Assembly (NCBI RefSeq): GCF_030816915.1
Contig: NZ_JAUSYN010000002.1
Span: forward strand, 6,399,501 to 6,463,500
Source: Streptomyces sp. B3I8
Lineage (GTDB): Bacteria; Actinomycetota; Actinomycetes; Streptomycetales; Streptomycetaceae
DNA: 64,000 nt
Reading direction: 5' to 3'
Part shown: piece by piece, positions 28,901 to 40,248 of the stretch
How the letters are laid out: each line of letters begins with the position of its first letter
Position numbering within the stretch: the first letter of the stretch is position 1
Position numbers and translations under genes: made by a program
Notes under the pieces: model-generated
Databases searched by the model: none
The model's input: only the letters and a program-made list of their open reading frames with translations
Told to the model about the DNA's origin: nothing

Positions 28901-31900
28901 CGGGTATCTGGGCCGGCCGGGGCTGACGGCGGAACGGTTCGTCGCCAACCCGTACGGCGGTCCGGGCGAGCGGATGTACCGCACCGGCGACCTCGCCCGC
29001 TGGAACGCGGACGGGCAGGTCGAATACCTCGGCCGTACGGACGACCAGGTGAAGATCCGTGGCTTCCGGATCGAACTGGGTGAGGTGGAGGCCGCGGCGA
29101 CCGCGCACCCCGCCGTTGCCCGGTCCGCGGTGGTGGTGCGGGAGGACCGCCCCGGTGACCGGCGGCTGGTCGGATACCTCGTTCCGTCCACCGGTCGCAC
29201 GGGCGACGTCGACACCGTGGCCCTCCGCGCCCATCTCGCGGGCACGCTGCCGGAGTACATGGTGCCGTCGGCGCTGGTGGTGCTGGACACGCTGCCCCTG
29301 ACGGTGAACGGCAAGCTCGACCGCAAGGCCCTGCCCGCCCCGGACTACCGGACGGGTGAGCGGGGCCGCGGCCCTGCCACGGTGGAGGAGGAGATCCTCT
29401 GCTCGGTGTTCGCCGAGGTGTTGGGACTGCCCGCGGTCGGCGTGGACGACAACTTCTTCGAGCTGGGCGGCCACTCCCTCCTCGCGGTGCGGGTGGTCGA
29501 GCTGCTGCGCACCAGGGGGATGTCCGTCGACGTACGGTCGCTGTTCGCGGCGCCGACGGCGGCCGGTCTTGCCGCGGCGGGCGGCCGGGCCGAGGTGACG
29601 GTCCCGGACAACCGGATACCGGACGGCGCCACGGCCCTCTCGCCCGACATGTTCCCCTTGGTGGACCTGACCCACGGGGAGATCGACCGGATCGTGGCCC
29701 TGACCCCCGGCGGAGCCGGGAACGTGGCGGACGTGTACCCGCTGGCCCCGCTGCAGGAAGGGATCCTGTTCCACCACCTGATGGGGGCGTCCGCCCATAC
29801 GGCCGACGACACGGCCGACGACACGGCCGACGACACGGCGGACGCGGCCGACGTGTACGTGCTGCCGGTGCTGTTGGGGTTCGACTCCCGGCAACGCCTC
29901 GACGGGTTCGTGGACGCCCTTCAGAAGGTCGTCGACCGGCACGACATCCTGCGGACCGCCGTCCTGTGGGAGGGACTGCGCGAACCGGTCCAGGTGGTGG
30001 CGCGCCGTGCCACGATCCCGGTGACGGCCGTCGACCTGTCCGACGGCCCCGACGGCCCCGACGGCCCCGACGGCCCCGACAGTCAGGACGGCCTCGACAG
30101 CCACGACGGTCCCGATCGTTCCGACGGTCCCGACGGCCCTGGCGGTCCCGAGGACGGCGTGATCGGCCGGATGCGGGCCGTGTGCCCCGGATCGATGGAC
30201 GTCGGCCGGGCACCGCTGCTGCGCGTGTACACGGCGACCAACCCGGTGAACGGCCAGTGGCTCGCACTCGTGCAGGCCCACCACCTGATCGCGGACCACA
30301 CCACCCTCGACGTACTGCTGCGCGAGGTGCGGGCGTTCCTCACCGGCCGCGAGGACACCCTGCCCGCCCCCCTGCCGTTCCGGAACTTCGTCGCCCAGGC
30401 CCGTCTGCGGGTGACGCAGGAGGAGCACCGGCGGTACTTCTCCGCACTGCTCGGTGACGTCACCGAGCCGACCGCCCCGTTCGGCCTGCTCGACGTCCGC
30501 GGCGACGGCACCGACGTGACCGAGTCCCGCCGCGTGATGGACGCCGGTCTCGCACGGCGACTGCGGGAACAGTCACGTCGACTGGGTGTGAGCCCGGCCA
30601 CGATCCTGCACGTGGTGTGGGCACGGGTGCTGGCGGCCACGTCCGGCCGGGACGACGTGGTCTTCGGCACCGTCCTGTTCGGCCGCATGGCCGCGGGAAG
30701 CGGGGCCGACCGCGTACTGGGCCTGTTCATCAACTCCCTCCCGGTCCGGGTACGGACGCACGACACGCGGGTGGAGGACACGGTCCGGTCGGTGCAGAAC
30801 CAGCTCGCGGACCTGCTCGTCCACGAACACGCCCCCCTGAAACTCGCCCGGCAGGCCAGCGGCATCAGGGCGGACAGCCCGTTGTTCACCTCCCTGTTCA
30901 ACTACCGGCACTCCAGGAGCACCGAGCCGGGGACGGCGGACCACGGCCTCGACGGCGTCGAGCTGCTCCACGAGCAGGAGCGGACGAACTACCCGATCGG
31001 GCTGAGCGTCGACGACACCGGCGACGGCTTCGCCCTCACCGTGCAGGCCGCCGCGCCCGTCTCGGGCACGTCGCTGTGCGCCATGGTCCATACCACCGCC
31101 GAGCATGTCGTCACCGCTCTGGAGGAGGCCCCGCACCAGCACGTCGGAGCCGTCGAGGTCCTGGAGCCGGTGGAGCGGCGCCGTATCCTGGTCGACTGGA
31201 ACGCCTCCGCCCGTGAGGTGCCCGCGGTCACGCTGCCGGAGCTGTTCCAGGCCCAGGTCGCCCGCACTCCCGGGGCGCCGGCCCTCGTGTTCGAGGACGT
31301 GGAGCTGACGTATGCGGAGCTCGACTCCCGCGCCAACCGGCTCGCCCGGTTGCTGATCGAGCGGGGGGTGGGCCCCGAGTCGCCGGTCGCCGTGATGATG
31401 CACCGCTCCGCCGACCTGGTCGTCGCCCTCCTCGCGGTGGTCAAGGCCGGGGGTGCGTACGTGCCCGTGGACCCGGACTACCCGGCCGAGCGCATCGCCT
31501 ATGTCCTGGACGACGCCCGGCCCTTCCTCATGCTCACCAGCACGGACCTCGCCTCCCGTCCCGCCGTCGACGGGAGGGTCCCGCTCCTGGCCGTCGACGA
31601 CCCCGGGACCGTCGCCGCACTGCACGACTTCGCGGACACCGACCCGACCGATGCCGAGCGGCGTGCCGCGCTGCTGCCCGCCCACCCCGCCTACATCATC
31701 TACACCTCGGGTTCCACCGGACGCCCCAAGGGCGTGGCCGTCACCCACCGGGGGCTGCCGAGCATGGCGGCCGAACAGGCCGGAGAACTGGCGCTCGCGC
31801 CGGGCAGCCGGGTGCTGCAGTTCGCGTCGATGAGCTTCGACGCGTCGCTCTGGGAGACGGTGATGGCCCTGTGCAACGGGGCCTGCCTGGTGTCGGCCGC

Positions 31901-34900
31901 GTCCCACGACCTGCTCCCCGGGCCGGCGCTCGTCCGCCTGGTCGCCGAGCGCGCGGTCACCCACGCCACCCTGCCCCCCGCGGCACTGGCGCTCATGGAG
32001 CCGGACAGCCTGCCGTCGCTCACGACCCTCGTCACCGCCGGCGAGGCACTGACCCGGAACCTGGCCACCGGGTGGTCGGCCGGACGACGGCTCGTCAACG
32101 CCTACGGCCCGACGGAGTCAACCGTCTGTGCCACCACCACCGCCCCCTTGTCCCCCGAGGACCCCACCACACCGCCCATCGGCACACCCGTCGTCAACAC
32201 CGCCGTCTATGTGCTGGATTCGGCGTTGCGGCCGGTGCCGGTGGGTGTGGCGGGGGAGTTGTATCTGGCGGGGGCGGGGTTGGCGCGTGGGTATCTGGGT
32301 CGTCCGGGGTTGACGGCGGAGCGGTTCGTGGCGAATCCGTACGGGGGTGCGGGGGAGCGGATGTACCGGACCGGTGACCTGGCCCGCTGGAACGCGGACG
32401 GGCAGGTGGAGTTCCTCGGCCGTACGGATGATCAGGTGAAGGTGCGGGGTTTCCGGATCGAACTGGGTGAGGTGGAGGCCGCGTTGGTGTCGCATGCCTC
32501 CGTTGCCCGGTCGGTGGTGGTGGTGCGGGAGGACCGTCCCGGGGATCGGCGTCTGGTGGGTTATGTGGTGGCGGCGGGTGGTCCGTGGGGGGTGGGCGGG
32601 CTGGAGGGGGTGGATGTCGCTGTTGTGCGGCGGTATGTGCGGGGGGTGTTGCCGGAGTACATGGTGCCGTCGGTGTTGGTGGTGCTGGAGTCGTTGCCAT
32701 TGACGGTGAACGGCAAGCTGGACCGCGAGGCCCTGCCCGCGCCGGAGTACCGGGCGACCGGTGCCGGTCGAGCACCGGTGACGGTGCGGGAGGAGTTGTT
32801 GTGTTCGGCGTTCGCCGAGGTGCTGGGACTGCCCGCGGTCGGTGTGGACGACAACTTCTTCGAACTGGGCGGCCACTCCCTCCTCGCCGTACAGCTGATC
32901 AACAGGGCCCGGACGGTGCTGGGGGTGGAACTCCCGATGCGGGCGCTGTTCGAAGCTCCGACCGCGGCCGGACTCGCGCGGCGGCTCACCGAGCTCACCG
33001 ATTCGAATGCGGCACGTCCCGCGCTGACGGCGAGGACACGGCCGGACGTGCTGCCGTTGTCGTTCGCGCAGCAGCGGTTGTGGTTCCTGGGGGAGCTGGA
33101 GGGGCCGTCGGCGACGTACAACATTCCGGTGGCTCTGCGGTTGACGGGTGCGCTGGACGTCGGGGCGCTGCGGGCGGCGCTGGGTGACGTGGTGGGCCGG
33201 CACGAGGTGCTGCGGACGGTCATCGCCGCCGACGAGGGCACCCCCCGGCAGCGGATCCTGCCCCCGCCCGGATCCTTCGACCTGCCGGTGACCGAGGTGG
33301 CGCGGGCGGACCTGGAGAGGACGGTCGCCGGGCTGGCGATGCGCGTGTTCGACCTGGCGGCCGATATCCCGCTGCGGGCCCGGCTGCTGCGGGTGGCGCC
33401 GGACGAGTGGGTGCTGCTGATGGTGGTGCATCACATCGCCGGTGACGGGTGGTCGATGGGGCCGTTGGCGCGGGATGTGTCGGTGGCGTATCGGGCGCGT
33501 GTGGCGGGTGGGGTGCCGGGGTGGGTGGCGTTGGGGGTGCAGTACGCGGATTACGCGTTGTGGCAGCGGGAGTTGCTGGGTGGGGAGGGTGATCCGGGCG
33601 GTGTGCTGAGTGAGCAGTTGGGTTTTTGGCGCGAGGCGTTGGACGGGGTGCCGCAGGAGTTGGTGCTGCCGTGGGATCGTCCGCGGCCCGGGGTGGCGTC
33701 GCATCGTGGTGGGCGGGTGGAGTTCTGTGTGCCGGCGTCGGTGCATGCGCGGGTGGTGGAGGTGGCGCGTGCGGAGGGTGTGACGGTGTTCATGGTGCTG
33801 CAGGCGGCGCTTGCGGTGTTGTTGTCGCGGTTGGGTGCGGGTGAGGATGTTCCGGTGGGGACGCCGGTGGCGGGTCGTACGGATGAGGCGTTGGACGATC
33901 TGGTCGGGTTCTTCGTGAACACGCTGGTGATGCGGACGGATCTGTCGGGTGATCCGACGTTCGCGGCTTTGTTGGGGCGGGTGCGGGAGAACGGTCTGGG
34001 TGCGTTCGCGCATCAGGATGTGCCCTTCGAGCGGTTGGTGGAGGATCTCGCCCCGGCGCGGTCGATGGCCCGGCACCCGTTGTTCCAGGTGATGCTCGCG
34101 TTGCAGAACACCGCCCCGGCCGGCCTCGACCTGCCCGGCATCCACACCGAACCCTTCCCCACCGGCGAACCGCCCGCCAAGTTCGACCTCTTCTTCAGCC
34201 TGAGCGAGACTTTCCATGCCGATGCCGATGCCGATGCCGATACCGACGTCAGCGATGGGGACGGCGGAGGCGAAGCCGGCGTTGCCGGTGCCGGTGGCGG
34301 TCGTCGTCCGGCCGGTCTGCACGGTGGTGTCGACTACGCCCTCGACCTCTTCGACCACGACACGGTGCGGACCCTGGCCGACCGGTTCGTCCGCGTCCTG
34401 GACGCCCTCACCGGCCGACCGCACCGGCGGGTCGGCGAGGTCGAGGTGCTGTCGGCGGAGGAGCGGCACCGGTTGGTGGCGGAATGGAACGACACCGCCC
34501 GCGAGGTGCCCGCGGCCACACTGCCCGAGCTGTTCCAGGCGCGGGTCGCGCGGCATCCCGACGCGGTCGCGGTGGTCCTCGGCGGTGTCGAGGTGAAGTA
34601 CGCGGAGCTCGACGGGCGCGCGAACCGGCTGGCCCGGCTGCTCATCCGTCGCGGTGTCGGGCCCGAGCACATCGTCGGGCTGGCCGTGCCCCGTTCGGTG
34701 GACCTGATCGTCGCGCTGCTGGCGGTGCTGAAATCGGGCGCCGGATACCTGCCGATCGACCCGGAGTACCCGGCCGAGCGGATCGCCTTCATGCTGGCCG
34801 ACGCCGGCCCATCACTGACGCTGACCACGTCCGTGGTTGCCGGCCGCCCGGCCGTCGGGCCCGTGCTGACGCCGACAGCGACCACGACAGTGGCGGACGG

Positions 34901-37379
34901 CCACCTGGCCACCGGGCCCACGTTGCTGCTGGACGACCCCGCCGTCGTCGCCGCACTCGATGCCCTCGCGGCCGACGCCCCGGACGACGGGGACCGGACC
35001 GGCCCGCTGCTGCCGCAGCACCCCGCCTATCTGATCTACACCTCCGGATCGACCGGGCGCCCCAAGGGAGTGGTGATGCCCGGTGGCGCGCTGGTCAACC
35101 TGCTGTCCTGGCACGCGTCCGCCGTCCCCGCGGAAACCGGCTCACGCGTCGCCCAGTTCACGGCGATCAGTTTCGACGTCTCGGCCCAGGAGGTCCTCTC
35201 GGCCCTCCTGGACGGCAAGACCCTCGTGATACCGGACGAGGAGACCCGGCGTGACCCGGAGGCCTTCGTGACCTGGCTCGACGAGCAGCGGGTCACCGAG
35301 CTGTACGCCCCCACCATGCTGCTGGACGCCCTGGGCGAGGCCGTGGCGGAGCGGGGCGCCGGTCTGCCACGGCTCCGGCACGTCGCTCAGGCCGGCGAGG
35401 CCCTCGTGCTCGGCGACAGGGTCCGTGACCTGTGCGGGGCAGTCGAGTCGGCCGGGGTAGCCGGGGTAGCCGGGGTAGCCGGGGTAGCCGGGGTAGCCGG
35501 GGCAGCCGGGGCAGCCGGGGCAGCCGGGGCAGCCGGGGCAGCCGGGACGATGCTGCACAACCACTACGGACCGTCCGAGACCCATGTGGTGACCGCCCAC
35601 ACCCTGCCGGCGGACCGGGAGACCTGGCCTCAGGGCGCCGCACCCGTCGGCCGTCCCGTGTGGAACACCCGCGTCCACGTCCTGGACGCGGCTCTGCGGC
35701 CCGTACCGGTGGGCGTCGCGGGGGAGTTGTACGTCTCCGGTGCCCAACTGGCGCGGGGGTACCACGGCCGGCCCGCGCTGACCGCGCAGCGGTTCGTGGC
35801 CAGTCCGTTCTCCCCGGGGACACGCATGTACCGCACCGGCGACCTGGCCCGCTGGACCGCGGAGGGGCACCTGGAGTACCTGGGGCGCACGGACGACCAG
35901 GTGAAGGTGCGCGGCTTCCGGATCGAACTGGGCGAGGTCGAGGCCGCGCTGGCCGCCCACCCGTCCGTGGGCCGGGCGGCGGCGGTGGTACGGGAGGACC
36001 GCCCCGGGGACCGGCGTCTGGTCGCATACCTCGTGCTCTCACCGGGGCATGTCGGCGATGTCGACACCGCCGGCCTGCGCGCCCACCTCGGCGCCAGGCT
36101 GCCGGAGCACATGGTGCCGTCCGCACTGGTCGTTCTGGAGAGCCTGCCGCTGACGGCGAACGGGAAACTGGACCGGCGTGAACTCCCCGCCCCGGACCGC
36201 ACCGCGCCCGCTCCCGGCCGGCAGCCCTCCTCGGTCCAGGAGGAGATCCTGTGCCGGGTCTTCGCCGAAGAACTCGACGTGCCCCACATCGGCGTCACGG
36301 ACAACTTCTTCGAACGCGGAGGGCACTCACTCCTCGCGGTCAGACTGGTGCGGCGGATCCGCGCGGTCATGGGTGTCGACGTCTCCGTCCAGATGCTGAT
36401 GGAAACGCCCAGCGTCGAGGGGCTCGCACACCGTCTCAGCCTCCCCGCGACGAACGACTCCCTTCGCACGCTGCTCCCCATCCGGACGCACGGCAGCCGG
36501 CCGCCTCTCTTCTGTGTGCACCCGCGCTCCGGACTGAGCTGGTGCTTCGCACCGCTGGCCGCGTTCGTGCCTGCGGACATCCCTCTGTACGGCCTGCAGG
36601 CGCGCTACGTCGACGGCGCGGGCGGCGCGGGCAGTGCGCCGGGCGGGGGCGGTGCGGCGGGTACGGGCGAACTACCGGGCTCCATAAGGGAAATGGCGGA
36701 GGAGTACGTCAGGGAAGTGCGCTCCGTGCAGCCGTCGGGCCCGTATCACCTGCTGGGATGGTCGATGGGCGGCCGGGTGGCGCACGAGATGGCCGTGCAA
36801 CTGCGGGCGGACGGCCAGGAGGTGGCTCTCGTCATCATGGGCGGGTACGCACCCGCCCCCGTCGACATGGCGGATGCATCCGGCACGGACGAGACGGGCC
36901 GGGGATCCGCCGAGCAACTCCGCCGGGCGATGTGGGAGCGCGCCGGACTCGACCCCGACGACACGGACACGGCGACGGAGGCGGACGTACTGGACGAGGC
37001 ACCCGCCCTCCACGATCTCGCCGGTCTCCCGGACTACTTCCGCAACGAGATATCGGAGGCCGAGGCCGAGGTCAGGGCGAGGATCATCGCGAACAACACC
37101 CGTGTCTACGTGGAGCACCGTCCCCGCGTGTTCCACGGCGACGTCCTCTTCCTCTCGTCGGACGAACTCGAGGACGGCTGGGGCCGGGCCATGTGGCAGC
37201 CGTACACCTCCGGCCGCATCAGCGAGGCCCGACTGCCCTGCACGCACGACGAGATGGCCGATCCCCCCATGCTCCCGCTGCTGTGGAACGCCGTCGCCGC
37301 ATGGCTGTCCACGACAAGCGGTGACCTTCAGGAAGAACCCCCCACCACCTCCGGGTGCACGGACAGGAGCGACGGATGA
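19983..37379 (+). CDS. pentamodular nonribosomal peptide synthetase with terminal thioesterase
   Basis: A 5,798-aa synthetase. Domain order by motifs (residues approximate): C1 10-440 (HHIVADG at 140), A1 460-975, T1 Ser1014; C2 (HHIAGDG 1194), A2, T2 Ser2072; C3 (HHIAGDG 2252), A3, T3 Ser3165; C4 dual condensation/epimerisation type (extra HHLMG at 3264, core HHLIADH at 3433), A4, T4 Ser4299; C5 (HHIAGDG 4483), A5, T5 Ser5449; TE (GWSMGG, Ser5594; His5755). C1 resembles the acyl-accepting first C domain of EntF-like synthetases. Pocket codes read by alignment to GrsA: A1 DVRHFSLVEK (near Ser), A2 DLTKVGEVGK (Asn), A3 DAWLVGAVCK (unassigned), A4 DAWTVAAVCK (Phe), A5 DVQYAAHVVK (Pro-like); the final K is assumed. 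Predicted: acyl-Ser?-Asn-D-X-Phe-Pro?. Two TTA codons lie at residues 47 and 109. Confidence 0.93.
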   Translation: MSGSRGGRRDLMAGQLGVWHAQQLDPDNPIYNMAEYLEIRGKVDPVLFEKAVRTAVSAIDCFALRFEEAPDGTPRQYADPPTDWPFHMVDVSGADDPPARAAEWMLADLRRPVDLRDGALFTEALFKVEEDLFFWYQRIHHIVADGLAGSRIASRVAAVYTALSAGEPLPDGTVPSSSVLMDADAEYRASTDFELDRQYWTERLTDLPRAVSLSGREPSGTPHELTRHTLHIPADAAAELRNAARRLGTSLSGLALAANAAYLHRATGQEDIVLGVPVLGRRTALRDIPGMTANIIPLRLAVRPKDTVRELVKQVSRGMRDALKHQRYRYEDILRDLKLVGGGGIYPLLVNIVSFDYDLAFGDASSRAHSLGGINFDDLSISVYDRSSDGSMSVVAEGSPELYDTEAVREHAAAFLDVLDWLAHAAAEEHVHRITLMSPSEQRLVLEEWNDTARVVPAATLAELLRAQAARTPDAVAVVFEGVGITYADLHARANRLARLLIERGVGPESPVAVMMHRSADLVVALLAVVKAGGAYVPVDPDYPAERIAYVLDDARPLLVLTSADLAPRPAEGKPPHLAVDDPRTVAALQDLSDTDPTDAERRGALLPAHPAYIIYTSGSTGRPKGVAVPHAGVVNWLTWMQGTYELTASDRVLQKTPFGFDVSVREFFWPLLHGATVVVARPSGHRDPGYLAELIQRERVTLAHFVPSLLQVFLREPAAAGCTDLRAVFCSGEALTGEVVEQFQDVLGVPLHNLYGPTEASVEVTAWTCDNDSRGSGVPIGRPIWNTAVYVLDSALRPVPVGVAGELYLAGAGLARGYLGRPGLTAERFVANPYGGAGERMYRTGDLARWNADGQVEFLGRTDDQVKVRGFRIELGEVEAALVSHASVARSVVVVREDRPGDRRLVGYVVAAGGPWGVGGLEGVDVAVVRRYVRGVLPEYMVPSVLVVLESLPLTVNGKLDRGALPVPEYAVTGAGRGPVTVREELLCSAFAEVLGLPAVGVDDNFFELGGHSLLATRLVSRIRSVFGVEVPVRTVFEAPTPAVLAERLTSSGERRRPLVRAERPDVLPLSFAQQRLWFLGELEGPSATYNIPLALRLIGAPDVVALENALRDLVDRHEVLRTVFATVDGEPYQRVLTLDEAAVSLPVRQVTDLDGALAEVAGHRFALATEIPLRALLLETGPDEHVLVIVVHHIAGDGWSQAPLARDLSAAYTARRAGRAPAWATLSVQYADYALWQRELLGEEGDADSVLARQLDHWREALAGLPQELTLPFDRPRPALSSHRGGKVELTVDARVHAALVELARAEGVTVFMVVQAALAVLLHRLGAGDDIPLGTSIAGRTDEALDDLVGFFVNTLVLRSDLSGAPTFLELLARTRETDLGAYTHQDVPFERLVEDLAPARSMARHPLFQVMLTLQNTAAAPLDLPGLDVETLPVNALPAKFDLDFQIAERAGDDGTAAGLTGLLTYATDLFDQASAEALVRRFLLVLEAVTADPSTPVDRVDILHPGERERLLPPWNDDTAPDGPRATLVERFEVQAARAPDAIAVVADDTELTYAELNARANRLARALLAEGARPEARVAVLMDRSADLVVTLLAVLKTGAAYVPIDPAHPADRIAHMLRDARVAVLVTQRARTDAAGDAAARVVRFSPDTAAALATLPGENLTRHERGAALLPDHPAYVIYTSGSTGRPKGVVVSHAAVTHYLDWAVDAYPGLSGRTLLHSSVAFDLTVTPLYGTLLSGGTLYLADIREGLPAGPAPTFLKVTPSHLGLLSEELAESFPRGDLVVGGEHLTGEQLGRWRSAHPDVLVTNEYGPTEAAVGCVTFTLRPGDPDATGGVPIGRPAPHTGVLVLDPALRPVPQGVAGELYLAGAQLARGYLARPGLTAERFVANPYGGPGERMYRTGDLARWRADGELEYLGRTDDQVKVRGFRIEPGEIEAALAAHPSVGRAAVVVREDRPGDRRLVAYLVPAAAHAGGVDTVALRAHLGAVLPEYMVPSASVVLDALPLTVNGKLDREVLPAPEYRATGAGRAPVTVREELLCSAFAEVLGLPAVGVDDNFFELGGHSLLATRLVSRIRSVFGVEVPVRTVFEAPTPAVLAERLTSSGERRRPLVRAERPDVLPLSFAQQRLWFLGELEGPSATYNIPVALRLTGALDVGALRAALGDVVGRHEVLRTVFTTVDAQPRQRILAVEEAKVSLPVERVTDLGSALAEVAGHHFDLATEIPLRARLFEVGPDEHVLAMVVHHIAGDGWSMGPLARDVSVAYRARVAGGVPGWVALGVQYADYALWQRELLGGEGDPGGVLSEQLGFWREALDGVPQELVLPWDRPRPGVASHRGGRVEFGVPASVHARVVEVARAEGVTVFMVLQAALAVLLSRLGAGEDVPVGTPVAGRTDEALDDLVGFFVNTLVMRTDLSGDPTFAALLGRVRENGLGAFAHQDVPFERLVEDLAPARSMARHPLFQVMLALQNTAPAGLDLPGIHTEPLPMGEPVAKFDLSFVLDETFEPSEPGTATGAATGPATGTATGTAAGAGGGRRPAGLHGGVDYALDLFDHDTVRTLADRFVRVLDALTGHPHQHVGAVEVLEPAERRRILVDWNASAREVPAVTLPELFQAQVARTPGAPALVFEDVELTYAELDSRANRLARLLIERGVGPESPVAVMMHRSADLVVALLAVVKAGGAYLPVDPDYPAERIAYVLDDARPLLVLTSADLAPRPAEGKPPHLAVDDPRTVAALQDLSDTDPTDAERRGALLPAHPAYIIYTSGSTGRPKGVAVTHQGLPSLTVAQAEDLGITSGSRMLQFASMSFDASLWETVMALCNGACLVSAASHDLLPGPALVRLVAERAVTHALLPPAALALMEPDSLPSLTTLVSGGEALGQGAVAGWSVGRRLVNAYGPTESTVCATTAGPLSDGGPMSATGPAGPPIGVPVPNTLVYVLDAALRPVPPGVAGELYVAGAGLARGYLGRPGLTAERFVANPYGGPGERMYRTGDLARWNADGQVEYLGRTDDQVKIRGFRIELGEVEAAATAHPAVARSAVVVREDRPGDRRLVGYLVPSTGRTGDVDTVALRAHLAGTLPEYMVPSALVVLDTLPLTVNGKLDRKALPAPDYRTGERGRGPATVEEEILCSVFAEVLGLPAVGVDDNFFELGGHSLLAVRVVELLRTRGMSVDVRSLFAAPTAAGLAAAGGRAEVTVPDNRIPDGATALSPDMFPLVDLTHGEIDRIVALTPGGAGNVADVYPLAPLQEGILFHHLMGASAHTADDTADDTADDTADAADVYVLPVLLGFDSRQRLDGFVDALQKVVDRHDILRTAVLWEGLREPVQVVARRATIPVTAVDLSDGPDGPDGPDGPDSQDGLDSHDGPDRSDGPDGPGGPEDGVIGRMRAVCPGSMDVGRAPLLRVYTATNPVNGQWLALVQAHHLIADHTTLDVLLREVRAFLTGREDTLPAPLPFRNFVAQARLRVTQEEHRRYFSALLGDVTEPTAPFGLLDVRGDGTDVTESRRVMDAGLARRLREQSRRLGVSPATILHVVWARVLAATSGRDDVVFGTVLFGRMAAGSGADRVLGLFINSLPVRVRTHDTRVEDTVRSVQNQLADLLVHEHAPLKLARQASGIRADSPLFTSLFNYRHSRSTEPGTADHGLDGVELLHEQERTNYPIGLSVDDTGDGFALTVQAAAPVSGTSLCAMVHTTAEHVVTALEEAPHQHVGAVEVLEPVERRRILVDWNASAREVPAVTLPELFQAQVARTPGAPALVFEDVELTYAELDSRANRLARLLIERGVGPESPVAVMMHRSADLVVALLAVVKAGGAYVPVDPDYPAERIAYVLDDARPFLMLTSTDLASRPAVDGRVPLLAVDDPGTVAALHDFADTDPTDAERRAALLPAHPAYIIYTSGSTGRPKGVAVTHRGLPSMAAEQAGELALAPGSRVLQFASMSFDASLWETVMALCNGACLVSAASHDLLPGPALVRLVAERAVTHATLPPAALALMEPDSLPSLTTLVTAGEALTRNLATGWSAGRRLVNAYGPTESTVCATTTAPLSPEDPTTPPIGTPVVNTAVYVLDSALRPVPVGVAGELYLAGAGLARGYLGRPGLTAERFVANPYGGAGERMYRTGDLARWNADGQVEFLGRTDDQVKVRGFRIELGEVEAALVSHASVARSVVVVREDRPGDRRLVGYVVAAGGPWGVGGLEGVDVAVVRRYVRGVLPEYMVPSVLVVLESLPLTVNGKLDREALPAPEYRATGAGRAPVTVREELLCSAFAEVLGLPAVGVDDNFFELGGHSLLAVQLINRARTVLGVELPMRALFEAPTAAGLARRLTELTDSNAARPALTARTRPDVLPLSFAQQRLWFLGELEGPSATYNIPVALRLTGALDVGALRAALGDVVGRHEVLRTVIAADEGTPRQRILPPPGSFDLPVTEVARADLERTVAGLAMRVFDLAADIPLRARLLRVAPDEWVLLMVVHHIAGDGWSMGPLARDVSVAYRARVAGGVPGWVALGVQYADYALWQRELLGGEGDPGGVLSEQLGFWREALDGVPQELVLPWDRPRPGVASHRGGRVEFCVPASVHARVVEVARAEGVTVFMVLQAALAVLLSRLGAGEDVPVGTPVAGRTDEALDDLVGFFVNTLVMRTDLSGDPTFAALLGRVRENGLGAFAHQDVPFERLVEDLAPARSMARHPLFQVMLALQNTAPAGLDLPGIHTEPFPTGEPPAKFDLFFSLSETFHADADADADTDVSDGDGGGEAGVAGAGGGRRPAGLHGGVDYALDLFDHDTVRTLADRFVRVLDALTGRPHRRVGEVEVLSAEERHRLVAEWNDTAREVPAATLPELFQARVARHPDAVAVVLGGVEVKYAELDGRANRLARLLIRRGVGPEHIVGLAVPRSVDLIVALLAVLKSGAGYLPIDPEYPAERIAFMLADAGPSLTLTTSVVAGRPAVGPVLTPTATTTVADGHLATGPTLLLDDPAVVAALDALAADAPDDGDRTGPLLPQHPAYLIYTSGSTGRPKGVVMPGGALVNLLSWHASAVPAETGSRVAQFTAISFDVSAQEVLSALLDGKTLVIPDEETRRDPEAFVTWLDEQRVTELYAPTMLLDALGEAVAERGAGLPRLRHVAQAGEALVLGDRVRDLCGAVESAGVAGVAGVAGVAGVAGAAGAAGAAGAAGAAGTMLHNHYGPSETHVVTAHTLPADRETWPQGAAPVGRPVWNTRVHVLDAALRPVPVGVAGELYVSGAQLARGYHGRPALTAQRFVASPFSPGTRMYRTGDLARWTAEGHLEYLGRTDDQVKVRGFRIELGEVEAALAAHPSVGRAAAVVREDRPGDRRLVAYLVLSPGHVGDVDTAGLRAHLGARLPEHMVPSALVVLESLPLTANGKLDRRELPAPDRTAPAPGRQPSSVQEEILCRVFAEELDVPHIGVTDNFFERGGHSLLAVRLVRRIRAVMGVDVSVQMLMETPSVEGLAHRLSLPATNDSLRTLLPIRTHGSRPPLFCVHPRSGLSWCFAPLAAFVPADIPLYGLQARYVDGAGGAGSAPGGGGAAGTGELPGSIREMAEEYVREVRSVQPSGPYHLLGWSMGGRVAHEMAVQLRADGQEVALVIMGGYAPAPVDMADASGTDETGRGSAEQLRRAMWERAGLDPDDTDTATEADVLDEAPALHDLAGLPDYFRNEISEAEAEVRARIIANNTRVYVEHRPRVFHGDVLFLSSDELEDGWGRAMWQPYTSGRISEARLPCTHDEMADPPMLPLLWNAVAAWLSTTSGDLQEEPPTTSGCTDRSDG
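22341..22870 (+). repeat. near-identical block shared by A1 and A4 (copy at 32196-32725)
   Basis: The 3' half of A1 and that of A4 are almost identical over ~530 bp (only two differences noticed by eye). Both switch abruptly to G/T-ending codons (gtg, ttg, ggg, ggt) unlike the C-ending codons on either side. This indicates recent duplication or gene conversion. Confidence 0.85.
22920..23263 (+). repeat. near-identical block spanning T1/C2 start and T2/C3 start (copy at 26094-26437)
   Basis: About 344 bp covering the carrier protein and the first strand of the following condensation domain are repeated with one difference noticed, so modules 1 and 2 share their carrier and linker. Confidence 0.85.
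26729..27461 (+). repeat. near-identical block shared by C3 and C5 (copy at 33422-34154)
   Basis: About 732 bp from just before the HHxxxDG motif through the second half of the condensation domain are identical in C3 and C5 except for one base seen (a Gly codon in C3, Cys in C5). The block again uses G/T-ending codons, unlike the flanking DNA. Confidence 0.87.
27738..28051 (+). repeat. near-identical block at the start of A3 and A4 (copy at 31140-31453)
   Basis: About 314 bp covering the C-A linker and the N-terminal part of the adenylation domain are repeated with one difference noticed. A1 shares part of it (from about 21459). Confidence 0.85.
29799..29846 (+). repeat. in-frame 12-bp tandem repeat in dual C domain
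   Basis: Four copies of ACGGCCGACGAC-type units, encoding Thr-Ala-Asp-Asp repeats, just after the HHLMG motif of C4. Confidence 0.85.
30037..30165 (+). repeat. in-frame 9-bp degenerate repeat in dual C domain
   Basis: Repeats of GACGGCCCC-like units encode Asp-Gly-Pro runs (~35 residues) forming a low-complexity loop before the HHLIADH catalytic motif of C4. Confidence 0.85.
34217..34246 (+). repeat. in-frame 6-bp repeat in C5 C-terminal region
   Basis: GCCGAT repeated about five times (Ala-Asp run). The equivalent place in C3 (about 27537-27600) holds a different Thr-Gly-Ala-rich repeat. Confidence 0.75.
35451..35546 (+). repeat. in-frame 9-bp tandem repeat within A5
   Basis: About ten copies of GCCGGGGTA, drifting to GCCGGGGCA, encode Ala-Gly-Val then Ala-Gly-Ala repeats, inserted between adenylation motifs just upstream of HNHYGPSE in A5. 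It adds a flexible loop near the active site. Confidence 0.88.
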
Positions 37380-37588
37380 CGAACCCCTTCGAGGACGCGG
37401 ACGCCAACTACCTCGTACTGAGGAACGAGGAGGGCCAGTTCTCGCTGTGGCCCACCTTCGTCGACGTGCCGGACGGCTGGAAGCCGGTCTTCGGCGAGGC
37501 GGCGCGCCAGGCGTGCCTCGACTTCATCGAGCAGAACTGGACCGACATGCGTCCCCAGAGCCTGGTGGACGCCATGAACTCCGACTGA
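37376..37588 (+). CDS. MbtH-like protein
   Basis: A 70-aa MbtH-family protein, the small partner that binds adenylation domains and often is needed for their folding or activity. It shows [32 protein letters not shown] and the three conserved Trp residues, ending [19 protein letters not shown] 37376 overlaps the NRPS stop (ATGA), so it is co-translated with the synthetase it serves. Length is normal. Confidence 0.96.
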   Translation: MTNPFEDADANYLVLRNEEGQFSLWPTFVDVPDGWKPVFGEAARQACLDFIEQNWTDMRPQSLVDAMNSD

Positions 37589-37596
37589 GCGCGTCC

Positions 37597-37644
37597 CGGT
37601 GGCCGGTGGCGGGCCGGTGTCGAAGCCCCCGCCACTCGCCACCG
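37597..37644 (+). terminator. imperfect hairpin after MbtH gene
   Basis: 17-bp arms CGGTGGCCGGTGGCGGG and CCCGCCACTCGCCACCG pair with two mismatches around a 14-base loop, starting 9 bp after the MbtH stop. A likely end of the NRPS transcript. Confidence 0.55.
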
Positions 37645-37677
37645 ACCCGCCACGGGAGCCGATCCAGGCGCCGAGAC

Positions 37678-37716
37678 GGGCATTGAGAAGGGCACTGAGA
37701 AGGGCACTGAGAAGGG
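37678..37716 (+). repeat. 12-bp tandem repeat downstream of MbtH
   Basis: Three copies of GGGCACTGAGAA (first with one change) in the non-coding region between the MbtH gene and xlnA. Confidence 0.75.
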
Positions 37717-37752
37717 CGCCGTGAGGGTGTCGAGACGGGCGTCGGACATGGG

Positions 37753-37763
37753 CGAAAGTTTCG
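37753..37763. promoter_or_regulatory. CGAAA-type palindrome, possible XlnR-like site 1
   Basis: CGAAAGTTTCG, a perfect palindrome-like pair of CGAAA half-sites, 552 bp upstream of xlnA. CGAAA-repeat motifs upstream of xylanase genes are bound by the xylanase repressor in S. lividans; the role here is inferred. Confidence 0.5.
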
Positions 37764-37959
37764 ACGGCACTTCGATTTCACGACGCCTCAAGTTAGGTAG
37801 GCGGGGCTCATAGGTCAAGGCCTCCCGTCGACTTCCGTGCGGGAGATGTCACTCCGCGAGGCGTAACATGCCGCCCGCCGAGGGACAATCCCCTGCGTAT
37901 GCCGCCGATGACTCGCCGGCGCAGTAAACCGTGCGGGTTGGCGTCGACTTCCGGCTTGT

Positions 37960-37970
37960 CGAAACTTTCG
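37960..37970. promoter_or_regulatory. CGAAA-type palindrome, possible XlnR-like site 2
   Basis: CGAAACTTTCG, the same half-sites as at 37753 with the opposite central base, 345 bp upstream of xlnA. Having two copies in one gap strengthens the case for a regulator site. Confidence 0.55.
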
Positions 37971-38003
37971 AGTGGCAATCGGAAAATTATTCTGCCGTCA
38001 CGG

Positions 38004-38021
38004 TTGACGAGCTCTCGTCAA
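38004..38021. promoter_or_regulatory. perfect palindrome upstream of xlnA
   Basis: TTGACGAG-CT-CTCGTCAA, 8-bp arms. It could be an operator or include a -35-like TTGACG. The rest of the 726-bp gap 37589-38314 shows no supported gene. Confidence 0.45.
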
Positions 38022-38194
38022 TCTGGTCATCATCCTGTCGGTGAACCGACCGCATGCCGAGATCTCGGACGCATGACCCGGGCGGCCGTGCTGCCCGGCA
38101 GAGCCGCGTACATCCGCACGACAGGTCCGCAGAACCGCACACCCGCACACCACCCCGCCCGCGCCACGCGCCACCCCGTTCTTCGTTCCGGTGA

Positions 38195-39778
<1,584 letters not shown>

Positions 39779-39784
39779 CACCGC

Positions 39785-39826
39785 CCCCGCCGCCGTCCTG
39801 GTCGGGTGACGAGGACGGCGGCGGGG
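39785..39826. terminator. strong hairpin terminator after xlnA
   Basis: Perfect 15-bp stem CCCCGCCGCCGTCCT / AGGACGGCGGCGGGG with a 12-base loop, 6 bp after the xlnA stop and before the oppositely oriented CBM13 remnant. Confidence 0.8.
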
Positions 39827-39897
39827 AAGCACCGGGGGACCGGGGTCGCCGCCGTCGTGGCGGCGGCCCCGGTGGAGTGCGCTCGCCTCCGGGCGGG

Positions 39898-40240
39898 TCA
39901 GGTGCGCCGCCAGCGCTGGTCCGATCCGCCGCTGCAGGGCCAGATGTCCAGGGCGGTGTTGTGGGCCGTGCCCTGGCCGACCGCGTCCAGGCACTTGCCG
40001 GAGGCGACGTCGACCACGCTGCCGTCGGCGCGGACCCGCCAGGCCTGGGCGGGGGTGCCGTCGCAGTCGTCGATGTCGACCGGGCTCCCGTCGGCGGTGG
40101 CCCCGCCGGTGACCTCCAGGCACTCGGAGTCGTAGACGGTGAGCTGGTTGGTGGTCGTGGAGGTCCGGAGCTGGTTGCCTCCGGTGTTGCAGTCCCACAG
40201 GGCGGGCCTGGTCCCGTTGCCGTGTACCAGCGGATGCCGC
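39898..40240 (-). pseudogene. remnant of a ricin-type (CBM13) lectin domain protein
   Basis: Read leftward, this stretch gives ALWDCNTGGNQL, SECLEVTGGATADGSPVDI, SGKCLDAVGQGTAHNTALDI and SGGSDQRWRRT then stop: two to three QxW repeats of a beta-trefoil carbohydrate-binding domain, related to the one in the neighbouring xylanase. The catalytic or secretory part that should precede it is missing; upstream sequence changes to unrelated coding of the opposite strand at about 40240. I read it as the surviving 3' end of a secreted glycosidase or binding protein. Confidence 0.72.
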
Positions 40241-40248
40241 CGCGCGGG

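Noticed and set aside
35451..35546. CRISPR-like array of short repeats
   Set aside because: The 9-bp units have no spacers and are in frame within an adenylation domain; no cas genes are near.
37785..37815. Half of an iron-box-like motif (TTAGGTAGGC) downstream of MbtH
   Set aside because: The other half-site is missing, and it lies between convergent-irrelevant ends rather than before the NRPS. No iron box was seen upstream of the NRPS.
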